From contig NZ_KB913037.1 in assembly GCF_000384295.1 (NCBI RefSeq), positions 2,650,549-2,714,548 of the forward strand: DNA of 64,000 nucleotides, given 5' to 3'. The notes below the pieces were generated by a model, which made no database searches, had not been told where the DNA came from, and worked only from the letters and a program-made list of their open reading frames with translations. This DNA is from Amycolatopsis balhimycina FH 1894 (GTDB taxonomy: Bacteria; Actinomycetota; Actinomycetes; Mycobacteriales; Pseudonocardiaceae). Positions 59,274 to 64,000 of this stretch are shown here, piece after piece; the first letter of the stretch is position 1; every line of letters starts with the position of its first letter. The translations under genes and the position numbers were made by a program.

Positions 59274-59642
59274 ATGATCGTCACCGGCTACATCCTCGTC
59301 GCGCTCGTCTCGCTCGGGATCATCTACGTCGGCCTCAACTACCTCTTCGCGCCGACGAAGATCGCCGCGGGCTTCGGCTTCACCGAAGTTCCCGAGAACG
59401 CCGACACCTTCTTGAACGTCAAGGGCGGCCGCGACATCGGGGCCGGCCTGGTCCCGCTGGCCCTGATGATCTACGGCGACCCGCACGCGCTGGGCTGGGT
59501 CTTCCTCACCGCGGCCGTCTGGCCCCTCTTCGACATGCTGATCGTCCTGCGCCACCGGGGGAAGAAGGCCATTGCCTTCGGAGTCCACGGCCTGACCGCC
59601 GTCGTGATGGCCGTTGCCGCGCTGCTCCTGCTGCTCGGCTGA
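59274..59642 (+). CDS. small membrane protein, DUF4267-like
   Basis: A 122-aa protein with about four membrane helices. LNYLFAPTKIAAGFGFTEVP and FLNVKGGRDIGAGLVPLALM fit the DUF4267 family. GGAGGG precedes ATG 59274. As the divergent target of a TetR repressor with three operators, it is likely induced by a small molecule, but its action is unknown. Confidence 0.8.
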   Translation: MIVTGYILVALVSLGIIYVGLNYLFAPTKIAAGFGFTEVPENADTFLNVKGGRDIGAGLVPLALMIYGDPHALGWVFLTAAVWPLFDMLIVLRHRGKKAIAFGVHGLTAVVMAVAALLLLLG

Positions 59643-59679
59643 AATCCCGCGAATCGGACACCTGGGTTACGGTGGCTGG

Positions 59680-60162
59680 GTGAACGTCGAAGTAACTCCC
59701 CTGCCCGGCATCGGGGTCCGCAAGGACTTCGCCACCCGTACCGGCCGCCGCATCGGCGTCGTCACCCAGCGGGACGGTCACATCGAGCTGATCGTGTCCA
59801 AATCGGACGATCCCGACGCCTGCGCCGCCTCGATCCCGCTCACCGCGGACGAGGCGGGCGCACTGGCCAACCTGCTCGGCGCGCCGCAGCTGGTCGCGCA
59901 GCTGACGGAGGAGCACCGGGACCTGCCGGGGATCAGCACGCGGCAGCTGCCGATCCAGCCGTCCGGCCCGTTCGACGGCCGGACGCTCGGCGACACCGCG
60001 ATGCGCACCCGCACCGGCGTCTCGGTGGTCGCGGTGGCGCGGGCCGGGCAGGTGCACCCGTCGCCGGCGCCGGACTTCACGTTCACCGGGGGCGATCTGC
60101 TGGTCGCGGTCGGCACGGGCGAGGGACTCGAAGCCGCCGCCAAGATCCTCAAGTACGGCTGA
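59680..60162 (+). CDS. cation:proton antiporter regulatory subunit (KhtT-like, RCK-C domain)
   Basis: A 160-aa cytoplasmic protein. The N-terminal half (VEVTPLPGIGVRKDFATRTG) and a C-terminal TrkA-C/RCK-C domain (SGPFDGRTLGDTAMRTRTGV, FTGGDLLVAVGTGEGLEA) match KhtT, the subunit that senses pH or c-di-AMP/nucleotide and gates KhtU. GTG 59680 is the start. It is 7 bp from the antiporter gene, so they are co-translated partners. Confidence 0.83.
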   Translation: MNVEVTPLPGIGVRKDFATRTGRRIGVVTQRDGHIELIVSKSDDPDACAASIPLTADEAGALANLLGAPQLVAQLTEEHRDLPGISTRQLPIQPSGPFDGRTLGDTAMRTRTGVSVVAVARAGQVHPSPAPDFTFTGGDLLVAVGTGEGLEAAAKILKYG

Positions 60163-60169
60163 GCGGCCG

Positions 60170-61363
60170 ATGGACCACACCGCGCTGTCCCTGATCGAAC
60201 TGGGGGCGGTCTTCTTCGTGCTGGGCGCGCTCGGGCGCCTGGCCGGCAAGATCGGCCTCTCCCCCATCCCGCTCTACCTGCTCGGCGGCCTCTGCTTCGG
60301 CCAGGGCGGGCTGATCCCGCTGACCGACATCGGCGGCTTCACGCACCTGGCCGGCGAAATCGGCGTCGTGCTGCTGCTCCTGCTGCTCGGCCTCGAATAC
60401 TCCGCGGCCGAGCTGTTCACCGGGCTGCGCCGCTCGTGGACGGCGGGCCTGCTCGACATCGTCCTCAACGCGGCCCCCGGTGCGGCCGTCGCGCTGCTGC
60501 TGGGCTGGGGCCCGGTCGGCGCGATGGTGATGGCGGGCGTCACGTACATCTCGTCGTCCGGCATCGTCGCGAAGGTGCTCGGCGACCTGGGCAGGCTGGG
60601 CAACCGCGAGACGCCGGTGGTGTTGTCGATCCTCGTGTTCGAGGACCTTGCGATGGCGCTCTACCTGCCGATCCTCACCGCGGTCCTCGGCGGGGTGTCG
60701 CTGCTCGGCGGCCTGGAGGCCGTCGGGATCTCGCTGCTGGTGATCACCGTGGTGCTGGTGGTCGCGCTGAAGTTCGGCCGCTACGTCTCGGCGGCGGTCG
60801 ACAGCCCGGACCGCGAGGTGTTCCTGCTCAAGGTCCTCGGCGCGGCCCTGCTGGTCGCCGGCCTGGCGTCGGCGATGCAGGTGTCGGCCGCGGTCGGCGC
60901 GTTCCTGCTCGGCATCGCGATCTCGGGCTCGACGGCGGAGAACGCGACGCGCCTGCTCGAGCCGTTGCGCGACCTGTTCGCGGCGGTGTTCTTCGTGGTC
61001 TTCGGGCTCAACACGAACCCGGCGTCGATCCCGCCGGTGCTCGGCTGGGCCGTGGTCCTCGCGGTGGTCACGACGCTGACGAAGGTCGGCACGGGCTGGT
61101 GGGCGGCCCGCCGCCAGGGCATCGGCCGCCTGGGCCGGGCCCGGGCCGGGGCGGCGCTGGTCGCGCGCGGCGAGTTCTCGATCGTCATCGCCGGCCTGGC
61201 GGTGACGGCGGGCGCGGTCTCCGGGGAACTGGCGGCCCTGGCCACGGCGTACGTCCTGCTGATGGCGATCATCGGCCCGACCGCGGCCCGGGTCGTCGAG
61301 CCGGTCGCCCGTGCCCTGCAACGGAAAACGGCCACGAAGACCGCCCCGGTCGAGGCGAACTAG
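60170..61363 (+). CDS. KhtU-like K+(cation)/H+ antiporter, CPA2 family
   Basis: A 397-aa CPA2 antiporter of about 12-13 helices: LGGLCFGQGGLIP, EIGVVLLLLLLGLEYSAAEL, ISSSGIVAKVLGD, ILVFEDLAMALYLPIL (the conserved membrane Asp), and RGEFSIVIAGLAV. Together with the upstream RCK-C subunit it should extrude K+ or another cation in exchange for protons. Its stop overlaps the convergent peptidase stop by 4 bp (CTAG). Confidence 0.87.
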   Translation: MDHTALSLIELGAVFFVLGALGRLAGKIGLSPIPLYLLGGLCFGQGGLIPLTDIGGFTHLAGEIGVVLLLLLLGLEYSAAELFTGLRRSWTAGLLDIVLNAAPGAAVALLLGWGPVGAMVMAGVTYISSSGIVAKVLGDLGRLGNRETPVVLSILVFEDLAMALYLPILTAVLGGVSLLGGLEAVGISLLVITVVLVVALKFGRYVSAAVDSPDREVFLLKVLGAALLVAGLASAMQVSAAVGAFLLGIAISGSTAENATRLLEPLRDLFAAVFFVVFGLNTNPASIPPVLGWAVVLAVVTTLTKVGTGWWAARRQGIGRLGRARAGAALVARGEFSIVIAGLAVTAGAVSGELAALATAYVLLMAIIGPTAARVVEPVARALQRKTATKTAPVEAN

Positions 61364-63201
61364 CGCAGGTCCGCCCGGCCCGCCGACGGCACGTGCTCGC
61401 CGACGGCCGGGGCCGGGTGGGTCGAGGCCGCGGGCGGGATGCCCACCAGCGGGACCGATGCCGACGTCCGCGCCAGATCGAGCGTCACCCGGCCCGGCTG
61501 GGCGGGACCGGGGATGAAACTGCCGTCCGTGCCGCCGATGATCAGCGCCAGCGCGTGGCCGCGGGGCACGACGTGGTCCGTGGACGCCAGCCGGAACGTC
61601 ATCGTGTACGCCGTTCCCGGCGTCAACGGCCGTTCCTGGGACAGGGACGCGTAGTTCGCCAGGTCCGCCCAGCCGCGGCTGAGGATCGTGTAGCTCACCT
61701 TCTTCACGTCCGCCGAGGTGATCCGGTAGCAGGCGTCGTCCCCGGACGCCGACGAACCCCAGCAGTTCTCCGACGTCCCGGTCTTGATGCCCTCGCCGCT
61801 CCCGGCGAAGTTGCGGATCGTCGCCGGGCCGATGTCCACGAGCAGGGCCGAAAGCCGCGCCGACGACGTGCTCGGCGTGGCCGTCACGGTCACCGAAGTC
61901 GTGCCGGAGACCTGCAGGTCCGAGGCCAAGGTCCCGGTCGAGTACGGCAAAGCGGCGCTGCCCGGGTTGGTCACCCAGGTGTCCTCACCGACGTTCGGGT
62001 TGTCCGTGAACGACGCCGTGCCGGACGCCGCCGAGGTGCCGAGTGTGCCGGCGGAGTGCGGCCGCAGCGTCGTCGCGACCGCGTTCGCCGCCGGGTAGGC
62101 GCTCTGGTCCACCCACTGGTCGGGCTGCCGTTCGACGCTGGCCATCGGGCCGTTCTGGACGCCGTTGTCGAGGCCCAGCAGGTAGTGGTCGAACCACCGG
62201 TGCAGCAGGTCGACCCAGCCGGCCCGCCGGTAGTCGAACGGGTCGACGTGCCCGGTCTGCGACAGCCAGATCTTCTTCTCGACGTTCAGCCCGCTCCACC
62301 ACTGTCCGAAGTGGATGGTCTTGACGTTGAGGTCGTTGACGCCGTGGGACAGCAGCACGCTGGCCCGCACGTTGCCGGCGCGGGCGACGTAGTCCCGGTC
62401 CGCCCAGAGCGGCCCGTAGTCGCCGTTGCCCGTCGCGCCCTGGGTCAGGACCTGGTTCTGCGCCGAGCAGTTCTGCCCGCTGTTGCGTGCCTCGACCGTC
62501 TGCGCGAGGCCGGCCGGGTTGAAGCCGAAGGTCGCGCCGTCCGAGCGGTAGTAGTCGTACCAGGAGCTGATCGCCGAAATCGGCACGATCGTCTTCAGGC
62601 CCGCGACACCGGTTGCCGCGACGCCGTTGGCGATCGTGCCGTCGTAGGACTTGCCGATCATCCCGACGTTCCCGGTGCTCCAGCCCGCGGTCACCGCGCT
62701 GCCGCCGGTCTTCGCGCTGTAGCCGGTCGCGCGGCCGTTCAGCCAGTCGACCACCTTGCGCGCCGAGTCGACGTCCGAGGCGCCGCCGATGTCCGCGCAG
62801 CCGGCGGAACGGTTCGTCCCGGCCAGGTCGACCAGCACCACGGCGTAGCCCCGCGGCACGAAGTAGTTGTCGTAGAACAGCGGGAACTTGACCGGTTTCC
62901 CGGCGCTGTCGTACGACTTCAGCTCGCTCTCGTTGCCGCGCCCGCAGCACGAGTAGTACGGGCTGGCGTCCATGATCACCGGCACCCGCGAAGGCGCTTC
63001 AGCGGGACGCACGATGTCGGCGGCGACGCGGTCGGAGCGGCCGTCGCCGTCCCCGTCGTGGCCGATGTCGACCCAGACGGTCTCGCGGATCGCCTTCGCG
63101 TAGTCGTAGACCGGTTCGCTCGCCGCCGGCGCGGCGGCGGCCGGAGCCACCGTGCCGGACAGGAGCACCGCGAGGATCCCGCACACCACACCGGTTCGCA
63201 T
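61360..63201 (-). CDS. secreted Xaa-Pro dipeptidyl-peptidase / CocE-type hydrolase (S15)
   Basis: A 613-aa exported serine hydrolase with a signal of about 25 residues (ending VAPAAAAPA). Nucleophile in GKSYDGTIANG, acid in SHGVNDLNVK, histidine in QTGHVDPFDY; a C-terminal jelly-roll domain closes it (PPG-like beta-sandwich, RGHALALIIGG). Likely releases Xaa-Pro dipeptides. ATG 63201 used; GTG 63210 would add three residues. Confidence 0.86.
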   Translation of the reverse strand: MRTGVVCGILAVLLSGTVAPAAAAPAASEPVYDYAKAIRETVWVDIGHDGDGDGRSDRVAADIVRPAEAPSRVPVIMDASPYYSCCGRGNESELKSYDSAGKPVKFPLFYDNYFVPRGYAVVLVDLAGTNRSAGCADIGGASDVDSARKVVDWLNGRATGYSAKTGGSAVTAGWSTGNVGMIGKSYDGTIANGVAATGVAGLKTIVPISAISSWYDYYRSDGATFGFNPAGLAQTVEARNSGQNCSAQNQVLTQGATGNGDYGPLWADRDYVARAGNVRASVLLSHGVNDLNVKTIHFGQWWSGLNVEKKIWLSQTGHVDPFDYRRAGWVDLLHRWFDHYLLGLDNGVQNGPMASVERQPDQWVDQSAYPAANAVATTLRPHSAGTLGTSAASGTASFTDNPNVGEDTWVTNPGSAALPYSTGTLASDLQVSGTTSVTVTATPSTSSARLSALLVDIGPATIRNFAGSGEGIKTGTSENCWGSSASGDDACYRITSADVKKVSYTILSRGWADLANYASLSQERPLTPGTAYTMTFRLASTDHVVPRGHALALIIGGTDGSFIPGPAQPGRVTLDLARTSASVPLVGIPPAASTHPAPAVGEHVPSAGRADLR

Positions 63202-63291
63202 GACGCTCACGCTAGAGCCGCGAGAACGACCCTGCTACTGCGGAAAGTCGGGGATCCCGGCACACCCCGCGATCGGAGTAGCTTGACCACC

Positions 63292-64000
63292 GTGACCGAA
63301 TCCCTCCCTGCCGTGAGCCGGACCGCCGTCGGCGTAGCCGCCCTGCGTGCCTACGAAAGCAACCGGCCGGACCGGCTGTTCGAGGACCCGTACGCGGCCG
63401 CGTTCTTCGAAGCCGGGCGCTCGGTGCTGCCCACGCCCGGAGGTGACCCGCTCCAGGACGGGCTGGGCGCGCTGATGTACCCGCAGATCGTGGTCCGGAC
63501 CCGCTTCTACGACGACTACCTGCTCGAGGCCGGCCGCGCACAGGTGGTACTGCTCGCCGCCGGGCTCGACGCGCGGGCGTTCCGGCTGCCCTGGCCGCCC
63601 GGGACCCGCCTGTTCGAGGTCGACCTGCCGGAGGTCCTGGCGTTCAAGGACGACGTCCTGGCCACGCAGGACGCGTCACCGTCGTGCGAACGCGTCGTCG
63701 TGCGCACGGACCTGCGCGAAGACTGGGCAGCGGCGTTGCTCGAGGCGGGCTTCGACCCGGCGGTGCCGGCGGCCTGGCTGATCGAGGGGCTGCTGATCTA
63801 CCTCTCGCACGAGGACGCCGAACAGCTCCTGACCACCGTCGGCGAGCTGTCGGCGCCGGGCAGCCGGGTGTCGTTCGAGTACCGGGCGGCCGACGCGCCG
63901 GACGGCCTGATCGCGCGTGCCCGGACGACCGAAGGCGGCGAACACGTCACCCGCCTCTGGCGCGGCGGCCTGCGCACCGCCGTGCCGGAGTGGCTGGGCG
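63292..64000 (+). CDS. SAM-dependent methyltransferase, LCMT/PPM family (partial)
   Basis: The first 236 codons of a class I methyltransferase of the leucine-carboxyl-methyltransferase-like family common in actinobacteria: PYAAAFFEAG, VVRTRFYDDYLL, VVLLAAGLDARAFRLPW (SAM loop), FEVDLPEVLAFK, WLIEGLLIYLSHEDAE. Substrate unknown. Runs off the right edge of the window. GTG 63292 is the likely start; TTG 63283 is in frame. Confidence 0.85.
   Translation, partial: MTESLPAVSRTAVGVAALRAYESNRPDRLFEDPYAAAFFEAGRSVLPTPGGDPLQDGLGALMYPQIVVRTRFYDDYLLEAGRAQVVLLAAGLDARAFRLPWPPGTRLFEVDLPEVLAFKDDVLATQDASPSCERVVVRTDLREDWAAALLEAGFDPAVPAAWLIEGLLIYLSHEDAEQLLTTVGELSAPGSRVSFEYRAADAPDGLIARARTTEGGEHVTRLWRGGLRTAVPEWLG

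Noticed and set aside
1..64000. tRNA, rRNA, prophage or insertion sequence
   Set aside because: No cloverleaf, rRNA segment, integrase, transposase or terminal repeats of an IS were recognised.

Overview
The window is very GC-rich, densely coded DNA from an actinomycete. The best fit is the Pseudonocardiaceae, and probably Amycolatopsis. Evidence for this is the codon use, many GTG starts, ATGA/GTGA-coupled genes, XRE(DUF5753)/DUF397 pairs, WYL, PadR and TetR regulators, Tat-exported glycosidases and a Pls-type peptide synthetase. No rRNA, tRNA, CRISPR array, phage or IS element was seen. The species assignment is inference.

Layout. 1-6.5 kb: end of a phosphoesterase, an MFS pump with a beta-propeller lipoprotein-like partner, a secreted GH6 cellulase, and a TetR-controlled oxidoreductase operon with two clear operators. 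6.5-13.2 kb: a locus that reads as poly(3-hydroxybutyrate) (PHB) scavenging: two divergent exported esterases (PHB depolymerase and an oligomer-hydrolase-like enzyme), then a 3-hydroxybutyrate dehydrogenase / MHS transporter / PucR-type regulator operon. 13.3-19.7 kb: mixed regulators, VOC proteins and a SRPBCC-acyl-CoA ligase fusion. 19.8-27.0 kb: five overlapping genes (SWIM zinc finger, DUF5691, MoxR AAA+ ATPase, DUF5682, VWA), a dedicated multi-protein machine of unknown purpose. 27-29.5 kb: zinc-free bL36, VOC/HxlR pair, a broken flavin monooxygenase.

29.6-40.2 kb: a PL8 polysaccharide lyase followed by an oxidative uronate pathway: SSS transporter, uronate dehydrogenase, glucarate dehydratase, 5-keto-4-deoxyglucarate dehydratase and ketoglutarate-semialdehyde dehydrogenase, plus an uncharacterised 375-aa protein and an IclR regulator with dyad operators. 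40.3-41.3 kb: two adjacent decayed genes (a polysaccharide deacetylase that loses homology at its C-terminus, and a response regulator with an in-frame internal deletion). 41.3-51.3 kb: kinase-like protein, beta-helix protein, cyclophilin, two tandem Tat-exported GH95-like glycosidases and an M1 aminopeptidase. 51.4-55.3 kb: a 1,297-aa Pls/PosA-type synthetase whose hand-read adenylation code points to lysine. 55.6-64 kb: der, a PlsC-like acyltransferase and cmk; a TetR/DUF4267 pair with three identical-type operators; a KhtTU-like cation/proton antiporter; a secreted S15 peptidase; and a truncated methyltransferase.

The signal that the genes do not explain is a set of intergenic hairpin elements placed at gene 3' ends. 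They include a 56-bp element present twice with identical sequence, a diverged relative, and two arrays built from 21-nt units in the same design (two forward, a centre, three reverse). They may be terminators or mobile REP-like elements.
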